Translations under genes and position numbers: made by a program
The notes under the pieces: generated by a model
Seen by the model: the letters and a program-made list of their open reading frames with translations, nothing else
Database searches by the model: none
Told to the model about the DNA's origin: nothing
Assembly: GCA_017561935.1 (NCBI GenBank)
Contig: JAFZBE010000040.1
Location: 1-38,263, forward strand
Direction of reading: 5' to 3'
Length of the DNA: 38,263 nt
From: Bacteroidales bacterium
GTDB taxonomy: Bacteria > Bacteroidota > Bacteroidia > Bacteroidales > UBA3663
Part shown: positions 5,833 to 15,043 of the stretch, piece after piece
Numbering within the stretch: the stretch's first letter is position 1
Layout of the letters: the number at the start of each line of letters is the position of its first letter

Positions 5833-7737
5833 TCAGTAGCGCACGTCGATAATAATGTTCTTATCCTTCACGAGATTGATGGTGGGCTTGTTCTTCTCCA
5901 GCATATCCTTGGCATTATGGCTGAAGCTATAGCCAAACAGCACGATACAGTCTGGATTGAACGCTGGGTCACTCTGATAGCGATCTACTAATGCCGTCAT
6001 TGCGTCTTCCGAAAAGTCGGCATCCGTCAGATAAAGGTGGTTGCCGCAGAGCGTGGCATGATACTGGTCGAGCACGATGTCCTGTGTTTTGGCACCCAGT
6101 CCATAGCCATCGTTAACCAACCATGTAGTCAGCACGGTGTCACGACCAAACATATTCAGTACGTCGTCTGTAGAGAGGATGACTTTGGGATCGAAGGTCT
6201 CCAGTTTGTCGAGGGTGTTCTGAGGAACCTCCTCCAGCGTATAGTGCTTAAAGCCTACGTCACCTGCAAACAACGGATTCTCTTCCCTGATTTTCTTCGC
6301 AGCTCGCTTGATGCGTTCCATACCGATTTCGTCGATGGTGCGGTAGCCGAAGAATTTAAAAGCTTCACTTGTTTCTTCCAATTGCTCTTGCCACTGAACT
6401 ATAACAAATTTGCAGTTGGAGTCGTTCTCTTGGTTATACTCCATAATAGCCTGTGCTGTTGTAGAAGAGCCTCCAAAAAAGTCGACAATTATTGATTTTT
6501 CATCTGTGGAGATTTGAATAACACGTTTTATCAAATCAACTGGTTTGGGGAAATCAAAAACCTTGTGACCATCAAACAAATCACGCAATTCTCTTGCAGC
6601 TTTTTTATTTCCTTCCAGATCCATCCATAAAGGAGAAGGTCTTTTAGTTCTTCCGTCAAGATAATACTTAACGTAAGGCCACCATACTTCTTTTCCATTC
6701 CGATTCGTCTTTTTCCATAGAATAAAATTATTCTTTACTAGATTATCGTAAGTACTTTTCTCAACACGCCAACAACTCTCATAGCCCGCACTGGCAATAG
6801 GATAGACATCGTTTCCGTCAGGATCTTTCACTGGATAGAACATTCGTGGGCGATCTTCACGCTTGTCATTACTGCCTGTTTTCCTTAATTGATCGTAAGC
6901 ATATCTTCCTACATCATCTTCATTTTCAAATCGCTTTTTATCCTTTTCAGTTAACTCTAATCCATTTAATTCATAATCGGGAACTCTTGAATAAGCAAGA
7001 ATATAATCAAATGAACTACCCAAACCTCCACTATCTTGACCAGTTGTCTGACCTGTTGGCCTAATAATACATCCTAAGCAATTATCCTCACCAAAGATAA
7101 AGTCGCACAGTTGCTTCAAATACGCCTGCTCATTATCATCAATGGAGATAAAGATAACACCATCCTTTGACAGCAAGTCGCGAGCCAATTGGAGGCGAGG
7201 CATCATAAACGTCAGCCATGCAGCGTGACTGGCACGATGGCCACTCGTCATTGCAATAATCTTCTCGGCCTCTTCAGGACTAATGCTCAGCTTCTCGGTC
7301 AACTCTTCAGCCGTAAACTTGAACTTATCGTTATACACGAATCCATCAGTACCCGTATTATAAGGCGGATCAATATAGATGCACTTCACCTGACCTGCAT
7401 AGCTCTTTACCAAATGGTGCAGGGCATCGAGGTTGTCACCACTAATATAGATGTTCTCGCTGTTCTGGTTCTCAGGCTTCGAATTATGCTCCGTGTCAGG
7501 GCGAATCACCGTAGTGGTATCCAGCGACGACAGCATACGCGCATAGCTCTTGCCTAAGAAGTCGTAGCTTCGACCTTCGCGGGTCACATCTACCTGAGGT
7601 TGGATAGCCTCACGGAACTTCTCGATGTCAAACCGCCCCTCGTTGTTGAAGCACTGGGGAAAATATTCACGTAGTCCTTCCATCTCCCTACTCACAGGAG
7701 TTACCGACTCGTTCTTGTTAACGATATCTTGTATCAT
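5833..7737 (-). CDS. mod: type III DNA methyltransferase, Mod subunit
   Basis: An N6-adenine methyltransferase of the beta class that protects the host sites and gives sequence specificity to the Mod-Res complex. The catalytic motif IV DPPYNTG is at 123-129, and the SAM-binding motif FGGSSTT (421-427) follows it, which is the beta-class order. The region between them (roughly 220-410) is the target-recognition part. It is visibly more AT-rich in the DNA (about 6400-7100) than the flanks, as expected for exchanged specificity domains. No simple repeat that could switch the gene on and off was seen. At 634 aa the protein appears complete. Confidence 0.93.
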   Translation of the reverse strand: MIQDIVNKNESVTPVSREMEGLREYFPQCFNNEGRFDIEKFREAIQPQVDVTREGRSYDFLGKSYARMLSSLDTTTVIRPDTEHNSKPENQNSENIYISGDNLDALHHLVKSYAGQVKCIYIDPPYNTGTDGFVYNDKFKFTAEELTEKLSISPEEAEKIIAMTSGHRASHAAWLTFMMPRLQLARDLLSKDGVIFISIDDNEQAYLKQLCDFIFGEDNCLGCIIRPTGQTTGQDSGGLGSSFDYILAYSRVPDYELNGLELTEKDKKRFENEDDVGRYAYDQLRKTGSNDKREDRPRMFYPVKDPDGNDVYPIASAGYESCWRVEKSTYDNLVKNNFILWKKTNRNGKEVWWPYVKYYLDGRTKRPSPLWMDLEGNKKAARELRDLFDGHKVFDFPKPVDLIKRVIQISTDEKSIIVDFFGGSSTTAQAIMEYNQENDSNCKFVIVQWQEQLEETSEAFKFFGYRTIDEIGMERIKRAAKKIREENPLFAGDVGFKHYTLEEVPQNTLDKLETFDPKVILSTDDVLNMFGRDTVLTTWLVNDGYGLGAKTQDIVLDQYHATLCGNHLYLTDADFSEDAMTALVDRYQSDPAFNPDCIVLFGYSFSHNAKDMLEKNKPTINLVKDKNIIIDVRY

Positions 7738-7802
7738 AGCTCAAAAATTATCTTTCGTTAGGATTCATTAACTCTATCTATTAGTAAAGATAAACTTTGG
7801 TG

Positions 7803-7834
7803 CAAAGATATGATATTATTCTATCATCTCCAAA
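7803..7834 (-). promoter_or_regulatory. promoter of the mod-res operon
   Basis: On the minus strand, TTTG (7834-7831), a 20-bp spacer and TATCTTTG (7810-7803) form a full Bacteroidetes promoter about 65 bp upstream of the mod start. Confidence 0.75.
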
Positions 7835-7979
7835 TTTTTCCTCAATTTTCTTCAATTTGTACAAAAAAAACAAGCCGACCATCACAGGCCAGATTGCTGA
7901 TATCATTCACTCATGATCGATTAAATGAAGTCATGGAAGATGTAAGATGTCAAAGACGAGTACTTTAGGTAGCGGTCTG

Positions 7980-8060
7980 CTATTTATTCAACTCCATCTT
8001 CTCCGCCCTTGTTCTCACATAGTTTGAACGGGAATGCTCAGAATTTTTTGTTTTCGACCA
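7980..8060 (-). pseudogene. possible C-terminal gene fragment
   Basis: The stretch 7835-8078 has no intact gene. One minus-strand frame reads 26 codons from just after an in-frame stop to TAG at 7980-7982, ending in SNYVRTRAEKMELNK. This looks like a protein C-terminus left by a deletion, next to the solitary insertion-sequence end. The family is not recognised. Confidence 0.25.
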
Positions 8061-8094
8061 CTAAGATAATCAAGATTCTTGAAAACGACCCTGA

Positions 8095-8164
8095 GGTGGC
8101 CACTGAAGGTGGCACATTTGTTTCCGCTGCGGGTGGCACATTCGAAACTGTTTTGGGTGGCACA
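8095..8164. mobile_element. solitary IS21-like end (repeated GGTGGCACA)
   Basis: GGTGGCCAC at 8095 is followed by GGTGGCACA at 8108, 8132 and 8156, the last three spaced exactly 24 bp. Multiple internally repeated GGTGGCACA motifs are typical of the ends of IS21-family elements, where they serve as transposase-binding sites. No istA or istB gene and no second end is present, so this is a relic or a recombination scar. The flanking gene fragments on both sides support past rearrangement. Confidence 0.5.
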
Positions 8165-8192
8165 ATTAAACCGCTGCCATCAGAATAATAAA

Positions 8193-8414
8193 ATGGCATT
8201 ACATAACATAATTTGTCTGGTGGCCGAATGGCAATTTAGATATGATAAGGATAAAACATTCAACCTGAATACTCAGCCATTACTTCATTGGCTGAAGGAA
8301 TTTCATGGTTGCGATATTATTTATCGACATATCCTAACAAAGGAGGATCTACAATACTACCTTAAGTATTTTGCGACACATAAAAGAGAAACCAAAGGAT
8401 ATGATATTGTTTAA
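8193..8414 (+). pseudogene. truncated DUF6642-like (caspase-like) gene
   Basis: From ATG 8193 the frame encodes 73 residues beginning MALHNIICLVAEW. Next come a PLLHWL segment, IIYRHILTKEDLQYYL, and then an end at GYDIV followed by a stop. This pattern resembles, from memory, the N-terminus of DUF6642 proteins, caspase/CHAT-like proteins found in conflict systems. In those, the YDIV position leads into the strand carrying the catalytic His of an xHG motif. Here that part is missing, so the gene is probably cut off and inactive. Upstream in-frame codons (from 8079) only translate the insertion-sequence repeats. Confidence 0.4.
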
Positions 8415-8415
8415 G

Positions 8416-8499
8416 ATGTCGAAGCACACCACCAACTTCTATTTCGACCTTCGTCAGTTCGATGCTGCGTGGAGCAAGTTCCTGATTACTCCATTATAG
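8416..8499 (+). CDS. small open frame, 27 aa, possible gene fragment
   Basis: An ATG at 8416, one base after the preceding stop, opens a 27-codon frame (MSKHTTNFYFDLRQFDAAW...). Its stop codon lies inside the terminator stem. The codon choice is more G/C-rich than the preceding fragment. It is not recognised and may be a remnant of a longer gene. Confidence 0.25.
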   Translation: MSKHTTNFYFDLRQFDAAWSKFLITPL

Positions 8500-8524
8500 T
8501 TTCGCAAAATGCGAAACTTTTTTT
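8498..8524 (+). terminator. intrinsic terminator
   Basis: AGTTTCGCA, a 3-nt AAA loop and TGCGAAACT form a perfect 9-bp stem (8498-8506 with 8510-8518) followed by seven T. It faces the plus-strand gene remnants, which suggests they once belonged to a functional transcript. It lies 59 nt from the stop of the convergent TIR gene. Confidence 0.8.
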
Positions 8525-8582
8525 ATTTCTTTATCGCGAAGTGTTTCACAAGCTACATTGACCAGCATATTATACATGCAAA

Positions 8583-10844
8583 CTAATCCTTATGCTTTGT
8601 ATTGAGATCATACATTCTTCTTACGTTATCAGATAGTACCATACCTTGTGTGGCTTTTCTGCAAAGAGTCACTAAATGGTCAAACGATGGGAAATTTATT
8701 ATGAAATCCGTATCTGGACCTTCTTCATCGCCAAAGGCTATTTGTTCTGCTTCTACATTATAGTACATCCTCTCCACATAAAACTCAGGATCGATATGAT
8801 AGACAATAATACCAGAGGCTATATCAATAATGTCTATACCAAATTGGGCACCCCTCTCGCCTTCCCTTATCGTCGCTAGATATTTATTGTCAGGAAAGAA
8901 ACCTAACACTCCTCTGCTTATGTAACTATTGCTTTCAGTAAAGCTCCAGTTATTATATTCTCTTTCCAAATCATTAAAACTGAGCTTTTCAAAATCACAA
9001 ACGATGTGGTATCTTTGATTAATAATCGTATCCAATTCATATTCAAAAGGAGATAACAATTGAAAGGAACTATCTTCCAATGAATGCGAAGGCGAAATAC
9101 TTCCACTTTCCTCCATATTTTCCTTGTCTTCCGGAGTATAACGATAAAACACTTCGGAACCTATCAGGCATATCTTGCCTGTGTAGTCCATTTCCGCATA
9201 CTCACTTTTGTTTATAGAATCGGTCAACGTCAAAGTGGAAGCATCATATATCCTTGTCCCTAATGAGAAACTTGAACTATGTAATAGCTGACCATTATAT
9301 CCGAAATCCAAACAATTGGAGTAGTGAGCACAGTTCTCTTCACCACAATCAAAGAGTTTGGTAGAGAAATTATTCAAATCCATGACAAATCCTTTTCCTG
9401 ATTCTAAAGCAATGGCCAGTTTGTTTCCGTCAGGCGAAAATGAAGTCTGCGCAATAATAATCTCTCCATCTAAACCTTTTACGTCAAATCCATCTATCAC
9501 TTTTATTATCTGATGAGATTTGCAGTCATATAATGTAAGATAATTGTACGTGTCAAATTCTTCTGTTCCTGCCGAACTCGCATATAGAACGATATGTTTA
9601 GATGGACTGTAATTTAAAATCGTCGCATCGTCTGGAACACCTACTGTTTTTTTCCATTCACGAACCCAACGGTCATCAGAATAAGATGCGAAACGATGAC
9701 ATCCATCCATGCACTGAAGCAATCGATCTTTTGTATATGGTTCTTTTTTTATTAATTCGCCACCTGGAATCTGATAGCATAGCACATATAGGGTATCAAG
9801 TACAAATAGTGTATCTTTAGCTGGGGATAGATATGAAGATGGTCGAGAAATTTCTGTAACAGCCAGGTGCTCGGGCAAAGTAATGTGAGCAGTCTTACAC
9901 AATACTTTAGAATCGTATATATCAATGGAAGAATCCGTAGCCCCGATAATGCACCTTCCACTATCAGCAAAATAAACCATGTCGTATTTCTCGCCAATGA
10001 ATTTGCTATTCCATCGACGTGAACGCAGAGAATCATAGGCCATTCTTAAAGCTTCTTCCATTTCGGGGACGAAGGGGCGGCTCCCATCTTGAGGTGAAAT
10101 TTCAAGCAAAGCAAGAATTGCATCGTAGGTATTTCCCTTATTTACTTCTTCTTTGGATTTCTCGGCTATCATACGAGCCTGGTTCTCCATCATTTCCCAA
10201 TTAGCTCTTAACGTTTCTTGTCGCTGTAAATACATCCAAAAAGCGATTCCAATAACCGCCAGCACAAATGCTGCTACAGACATCATGATGATGTTTCTTC
10301 GGTGCCTCATCTCACGCTCATACCGCTGCCACAATTCGTCAAAACGAATATCAAACATCCTGGCTATTATTTTTACAACAGCGGCATCGCGTCCCATCTC
10401 ATTGATGTTGGCTCCAAGGATTTCTTGTTCTTGTGGCAATTGGCGCAAAGATAGAGGGAAGCACTCTTCTTTAGAATTCTCAGCAAAGGGTTTCCCTTCA
10501 ATAATGAAGGGGATAACATTCTTTGTCCTTCCCATAGAAATAAACGTCCTCACCTCCTTATCGACCCATTCGGATTGAGCAGAGCGAGGAGAACAGATAA
10601 CAATAAGGTATTTCGACAGCTCAAGTGCCTTATGAATCTGTTCTGGCAAGTTGCCTGGTGTTAGTTCGGACGTGTCCTTAAATATGGGGCGAATTTCTTT
10701 TGGCAAATCCGTCCTTCCGTTAAGATTTGATGGCAGTTTGTAGTGCTCCAGTTTATGCTGTAGCCACTTTGCCCACTCTTCGTCCTCACGTTTATAACTG
10801 ATGAACGCAAAATACTGATATTTTCCTTCTATCATAATAATCAA
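8583..10844 (-). CDS. TIR-domain membrane protein with beta-propeller
   Basis: The N-terminus (residues ~8-165) is a TIR domain: FAFISYKREDEEWA (strand A), KDTSELTPGNLPEQI, then ICSPRSAQSEWVDKEV. Glu97 there is the candidate NAD-hydrolysing glutamate. Basic residues and one membrane segment follow (about 185-206). The rest is a beta-propeller-like region with WD40-type signatures such as FSPDGNKLAIA and FFPDNKYLA. Bacterial TIR domains often act in antiphage defence by consuming NAD or making signal nucleotides. The propeller could be the sensor; that is inference. It lies beside a restriction system and is AT-rich. Met4 (10835) is an alternative start. Confidence 0.85.
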   Translation of the reverse strand: MIIMIEGKYQYFAFISYKREDEEWAKWLQHKLEHYKLPSNLNGRTDLPKEIRPIFKDTSELTPGNLPEQIHKALELSKYLIVICSPRSAQSEWVDKEVRTFISMGRTKNVIPFIIEGKPFAENSKEECFPLSLRQLPQEQEILGANINEMGRDAAVVKIIARMFDIRFDELWQRYEREMRHRRNIIMMSVAAFVLAVIGIAFWMYLQRQETLRANWEMMENQARMIAEKSKEEVNKGNTYDAILALLEISPQDGSRPFVPEMEEALRMAYDSLRSRRWNSKFIGEKYDMVYFADSGRCIIGATDSSIDIYDSKVLCKTAHITLPEHLAVTEISRPSSYLSPAKDTLFVLDTLYVLCYQIPGGELIKKEPYTKDRLLQCMDGCHRFASYSDDRWVREWKKTVGVPDDATILNYSPSKHIVLYASSAGTEEFDTYNYLTLYDCKSHQIIKVIDGFDVKGLDGEIIIAQTSFSPDGNKLAIALESGKGFVMDLNNFSTKLFDCGEENCAHYSNCLDFGYNGQLLHSSSFSLGTRIYDASTLTLTDSINKSEYAEMDYTGKICLIGSEVFYRYTPEDKENMEESGSISPSHSLEDSSFQLLSPFEYELDTIINQRYHIVCDFEKLSFNDLEREYNNWSFTESNSYISRGVLGFFPDNKYLATIREGERGAQFGIDIIDIASGIIVYHIDPEFYVERMYYNVEAEQIAFGDEEGPDTDFIINFPSFDHLVTLCRKATQGMVLSDNVRRMYDLNTKHKD

Positions 10845-10864
10845 ATGCTTTTAACAAGACGTGG

Positions 10865-10872
10865 CAAAGATA
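10865..10872 (-). promoter_or_regulatory. -7 box for the TIR gene
   Basis: TATCTTTG on the minus strand lies 20 bp upstream of the start. No good TTTG is found at the usual -33 distance, so the promoter may be weak or need an activator. Confidence 0.5.
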
Positions 10873-11180
10873 CAAATAAAAACTGAGAAAAGCACACCTT
10901 TTGGTGGTATTTTTCCTATAATGACTCTTTTGACAAATTTTTGAGTCAAACAATCGATTTCACACTCGGCCAAAGATGTCATCTTGGGGGACAAATGACT
11001 TTCTAATTCGGCTTTGCAGATTTGAGGATATTATCTTTGCAACTCCGCATGATAATTCTGCAAAAAATACGCTATTTTCAGCGGAAATATATAGAAAAAC
11101 ACACTTTTCCTCGTTTGGATAAACAGAGTGATGGTCTTCATTTATAAATATATCGTAAGCAATCGGGATTGAGGTAAGAT
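10873..11180. other. intergenic stretch between TIR gene and GH67 gene
   Basis: It contains no convincing gene. A plus-strand TATCTTTG (11032-11039) precedes a 32-codon open frame (11049-11147, MIILQKIRYFQRK...), but no TTTG lies 19-20 bp upstream. It may be chance or a vestigial gene. The base composition changes here from AT-rich to G/C-richer, marking the edge of the defence island. Confidence 0.3.
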
Positions 11181-13256
11181 TTATCTCACCTTGTTCAGTT
11201 CATCGTGTGTCGGGCTGCGGTAGAGACCGACGTTGAGGCGGCTGTGTTTGCACTCTTCGAGGGTGTGGACGGGAGGATCGAGGAAGTCGGGGAAGGGCAT
11301 GCCGTGGAGCGACTGGAAATAGAGCAGACAACCGTCCTTCCACCATTCGGCATCGCGGGTTTGCGTCATGAGTCGGATCTGCACGTCGCGGAAGATGTCG
11401 GGATCGATGGCGCCTTCGAGACTGTTCCATTGGCGTTGCAGCTGACGGGCTTCGTTCACGCCATTCTGATAGTGATAGCAAAGCTCTTCCCAGACAGTGC
11501 GTCCCGACTGGCAGCGATGCGTCCAGGGGACATGATGGAACCAAAGTAGGTACTTGTCGGGACAGGTGCTGAGGTCCTCCATGACATTGCCGAAGTCGGG
11601 ATGATACTGCGAGGTGGCATCGGTGCCGGTGGCCTTCGTGCGGTCGAAGCCTATGCCCTCAGCATCGGCCTGGTTGTAGAAGACGGGGAGCCAGTCGCGA
11701 CGGATGGGGCGATTGTCCCATGCTCCGGGGGCATAATGCGAGTCGCCGAACTGGTGGTGCAGACCGATGGGCATCTCGTAATCGACCACGGCTTCGCGAC
11801 TGCGCATGAGCATGGATACGAGCGTCTGGTGCTGCTTTGCATCGAGCTGGGGGAAGGTGAGCGAAACCCACTCGTTGGCGATGGTTTCGGCATCGAGGTC
11901 GGGATTCCAAGCCATGCGTCCGAAGGCGTACCAGTTGGATTGTGCCAAGGGATGGCCTGTCCAATCGGCATCGGTGCCGGTGTTGGCGACACCTGCAATG
12001 GCGTTATAGCGAGCACGCAGCTGGTTTGCCTTATAGTTGGCGTAGGGCATCACTTCGTGGAAGAACTCCTCCCACATCGTGCCGAGATAGGCAAGGTGGT
12101 TGGATTGTCCGAGGTATTCCTGGGTAATCTGGAACTCGGGCATCTCGGCGGTTAATTTGAGGGCATCGAACAGCGCATTGAAGGGCTCGCGGGGCTGGAA
12201 GTCGATGGGGCCGTTCTTGACCTGGATGATGACATTGTCGAGGAACTGTCCGTCGAGGTGTTCGAACTCGATGCGTGCCTGCTTGGCGCGGTCGGGGTCG
12301 GTGGGATTGTTGATGAACGCACGCCACATCACGATGCCGCCATAGGGACGGATAGCACTTGCCAGCAGGTTAGCGCCCTCGGCATGGGTGCGGCCATAGT
12401 CGCCAGGACCTGGCTGTCCCTCGCTGTTGGCTTTGACCAGAAAGCCTCCGAAGTCGGGGATAAGCGTGTAGATCTCCTTGGCTTTCTGCTTCCACCATCG
12501 CTGCACCTCCTTGTCGTAGGGATCGGCGGTCGGCAGGCCTCCCACGATGATGGGGCTTGAGAAGTTGATGGCCAGATAGACCTTGATACCGTAGGGGCGG
12601 AGCACGTCGGCATATTGCCGCGTCATCTGCAGCACTTCGGTGGTGAGCATTTTGGGTGAAGCATTCACGTTGTTGAGCACGGCGCCATTGATGCCTATTG
12701 ACGCGTTGGCACGGGCGTAGGTCGTATTACGGAGCGGGTTGTTGCGCATGTCGGCCACGTCGTTCTGTCCAAGTGTCTCGGGGTAGCCCTGCACATGCCA
12801 GAAGATGCTCTTGCCGGCATAGCCTCGTTCGCTGTTGCCGTCGAGGTTGTCCCAGTGGTTCAGCAGACGAATGTCGTGGAAGGGGCTATCGGTCAGTTCG
12901 AAATCCTCTGATGCGGTGCCCATGGTCTGCATCTGCAGCAGGCGGAAGGCGCCATAGAGCAGGCCGATGTCGGAAGGGGAGGAGATGGTGATGACACCCT
13001 CCTTACGGCTGATGGCGAATCCATCGCGCTTCATTCCCTTCTGCTTAGCGAGTTTAAGGTTTACGGGGCCGCCGTTCCAACCGTCGGTGAGTTCCTGTAC
13101 CGCGATGTCGAGGGTTGGGGTATTCTTGGCTTGCAGTTTGATTTGGGCATTACAGTCCTTGGTTCGATGCAGCCAAAGGGTAGAGCCATCGTCGGCGAGG
13201 GTTCCATGAAAGATGCTCAATAGGATGATTGAGAAAGCAAAGAATAGTTTTTTCAT
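11181..13256 (-). CDS. aguA: GH67 alpha-glucuronidase
   Basis: It removes 4-O-methyl-glucuronic acid from the ends of glucurono-xylo-oligosaccharides. The start at 13256 gives a clean signal peptide (MKKLFFAFSIILL...); the upstream ATG at 13283 lies almost at the predicted transcript start. The family's catalytic residues are visible: Glu279 in KANSEGQPG (acid), Asp352 in NGPIDFQ, and Glu380 in ITQEYLG (the base pair). At 691 aa it matches the usual ~700-aa length. The signal peptide has no lipobox, so a periplasmic enzyme is likely. It lies downstream of the fructan operon on the same strand but has its own promoter and a different substrate. Confidence 0.93.
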   Translation of the reverse strand: MKKLFFAFSIILLSIFHGTLADDGSTLWLHRTKDCNAQIKLQAKNTPTLDIAVQELTDGWNGGPVNLKLAKQKGMKRDGFAISRKEGVITISSPSDIGLLYGAFRLLQMQTMGTASEDFELTDSPFHDIRLLNHWDNLDGNSERGYAGKSIFWHVQGYPETLGQNDVADMRNNPLRNTTYARANASIGINGAVLNNVNASPKMLTTEVLQMTRQYADVLRPYGIKVYLAINFSSPIIVGGLPTADPYDKEVQRWWKQKAKEIYTLIPDFGGFLVKANSEGQPGPGDYGRTHAEGANLLASAIRPYGGIVMWRAFINNPTDPDRAKQARIEFEHLDGQFLDNVIIQVKNGPIDFQPREPFNALFDALKLTAEMPEFQITQEYLGQSNHLAYLGTMWEEFFHEVMPYANYKANQLRARYNAIAGVANTGTDADWTGHPLAQSNWYAFGRMAWNPDLDAETIANEWVSLTFPQLDAKQHQTLVSMLMRSREAVVDYEMPIGLHHQFGDSHYAPGAWDNRPIRRDWLPVFYNQADAEGIGFDRTKATGTDATSQYHPDFGNVMEDLSTCPDKYLLWFHHVPWTHRCQSGRTVWEELCYHYQNGVNEARQLQRQWNSLEGAIDPDIFRDVQIRLMTQTRDAEWWKDGCLLYFQSLHGMPFPDFLDPPVHTLEECKHSRLNVGLYRSPTHDELNKVR

Positions 13257-13291
13257 AGGGGAGTGGTGGGAATATTTGAACATTTCGGGAG

Positions 13292-13323
13292 CAAATATAT
13301 GCTATTTTTTCGATATAGGCAAA
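13292..13323 (-). promoter_or_regulatory. promoter of the GH67 gene
   Basis: On the minus strand, TTTG (13323-13320), a 20-bp spacer and TATATTTG (13299-13292) match the Bacteroidetes pattern. The start near 13285 gives a leader of about 30 nt to the ATG at 13256. Confidence 0.75.
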
Positions 13324-13453
13324 AAGTGGCTCGAAAATGTGTGATATTTTCAAAAAAACCTTGGCAATCGTCATCGCGACGGCTGCCAAGGGATAAATAT
13401 TTGAAGAATTACAAGTTATAAATTGAGTATATAATACAAATGAAACAGCGATT

Positions 13454-15037
13454 TTAATACTGCTGCACCTTTACGTCGCTGACGGTGATGTTGCCGCCAT
13501 AGTTGTTGATGCTCCAGCAGTTGCGCTGGATGCCGTAGATGCGGTTGGTGTAGGCGCAGACATCGTTGATGTACATTACCATGACGGAGTTGTCGGTATA
13601 GATGTCGATGTGATAGACATTGTCGGCGGGGCGCTGGAAGTTGTAGCCGTCGATGCCCTCGATGAAGCCCTGACCTTCGTCGCCTTCCTGCTCGAAGTTC
13701 ACCTTGCGACCGTCTTCCCATTCGGGATTGACAACCATGGTGTAGTATTTCCGCGAGTCGGTGCCGCGCACGAGGGAGATGCCGAACTTGTCCCAGTTGT
13801 TGCTGGTGGTCACCTTGAGCGAGATGTGGTTGTGGGTGCCCAGGCGGTTATACATCACATAGGCATCGTTGCCGGAAAGCGTGCCGTTGCTGTAGCCATT
13901 GGAAGCGACGACGCTGAGGGGTTGCTCCTGATTGTACTTGGCAGACATGGCGGGCACTTCGCCCAGGGTGAGCGTGCCGTCGCTGTGCTGGATGACCTTG
14001 TGGCAAACCAGTGCCCCCGACCAGTTGGGCTCGCTGCCGGCACCCACGTTGACGTTCTTGTCGTGGATGGTAGCACCGGTGCGATAGGGACACCAGCCCC
14101 AGATGTAACGGTCGGTGCCGTTGGAGGCTGTCTTGCCGGCATAGAAGGCACGGCTGTCGAGCACGCCTTCGTGTCCATCCTTGGGCCAGTTGGCTCCCGG
14201 GTCGTTGAAGCAGGCCTTCAGTCCCTCCCATGAGGTGGCCATCATGTACTTCACCTTGCGGCTCCAGCTGGCGCGATAGCTTTCGCTATAGACCAGGTAC
14301 CAGTAGTTGCCCATCTTGAAGATGTCGGGGCACTCGAGCATGCGGTCCCAGATCATATTGAACTGTCCGACGTGGTTCCAGGTCTTCATGTCGCTGGATG
14401 TGAACTCGGCGAACTTGAGGTTGCTCGCGATGACCATGTGGAAGAGGCCGTCGTCGGCGACGAAGATCTGCGGGTCGCGGAAATCGACCGATGAATAGCC
14501 GTAGTCATCACCCTTGAGCATCCAGGTGTTGTCCTTGGTCCAGGTCTGGAAGTCGGACGAGGTGGCGCGCATCACGGCCTCGACGTTGTTGCAGTTGGGG
14601 TTGTGGCCTGTATAGTAGATGTAGTAGAGGCCATCCTTGTCGTTGAAGTAGCAGCAGCCTGTGCCGAGGGCGGCATCCTGCTCCCATGCTGATGTGCCTG
14701 TGGCAAGCACTTCGCCGAGCGACTTGTAGGTGGCACCGTCGGTGGTCGATACGCCCCAGATGGGATGATAGTTGTAGGTGGCGTTGTTCTCGTACTCCTG
14801 CAGGTAGAGCACCTTGAAGTCACCGGCCTTGGTGTCGTAGAACGGCATGGGGTCGCCACAGCGTCCGATGGCGGGGTTGTAGTAGGTCTGGAACCCGGCC
14901 TCGTCGGCTGAATTGAAGAAGGTGGTCGTGCCTGCCCAGTCCTTGGCTGCATCGGGACCGAAATCGTCTTCGCTGCAAGCAGAGAGTGCGAGGGTTGACA
15001 GCATGAGTGCAAATACGGAATATATCATCGTTTTCAT
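13454..15037 (-). CDS. GH32 surface lipoprotein, likely endo-levanase
   Basis: A five-bladed-propeller fructan hydrolase. The three family acids are in place: Asp62 in GDPMPF (nucleophile region), Asp188 in FRDPQIF and Glu235 in MLECPDIF. The N-terminus has a lipobox (LSAC, Cys21) followed by acidic residues SEDD, which favour surface export in Bacteroidetes. The last ~170 residues form the usual beta-sandwich. It is the last gene of the susC-susD-SGBP-GH32 operon, starting 6 nt after the SGBP gene. The same order and domains occur in the levan locus of B. thetaiotaomicron, where BT1760 is an endo-levanase. The substrate (levan rather than inulin) is inferred from that match. Confidence 0.85.
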   Translation of the reverse strand: MKTMIYSVFALMLSTLALSACSEDDFGPDAAKDWAGTTTFFNSADEAGFQTYYNPAIGRCGDPMPFYDTKAGDFKVLYLQEYENNATYNYHPIWGVSTTDGATYKSLGEVLATGTSAWEQDAALGTGCCYFNDKDGLYYIYYTGHNPNCNNVEAVMRATSSDFQTWTKDNTWMLKGDDYGYSSVDFRDPQIFVADDGLFHMVIASNLKFAEFTSSDMKTWNHVGQFNMIWDRMLECPDIFKMGNYWYLVYSESYRASWSRKVKYMMATSWEGLKACFNDPGANWPKDGHEGVLDSRAFYAGKTASNGTDRYIWGWCPYRTGATIHDKNVNVGAGSEPNWSGALVCHKVIQHSDGTLTLGEVPAMSAKYNQEQPLSVVASNGYSNGTLSGNDAYVMYNRLGTHNHISLKVTTSNNWDKFGISLVRGTDSRKYYTMVVNPEWEDGRKVNFEQEGDEGQGFIEGIDGYNFQRPADNVYHIDIYTDNSVMVMYINDVCAYTNRIYGIQRNCWSINNYGGNITVSDVKVQQY

Positions 15038-15043
15038 ATTGGT

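Noticed and set aside
5833..7737. Phase-variable mod gene
   Set aside because: No homopolymer or short tandem repeat capable of frameshifting was seen in the gene or its leader.
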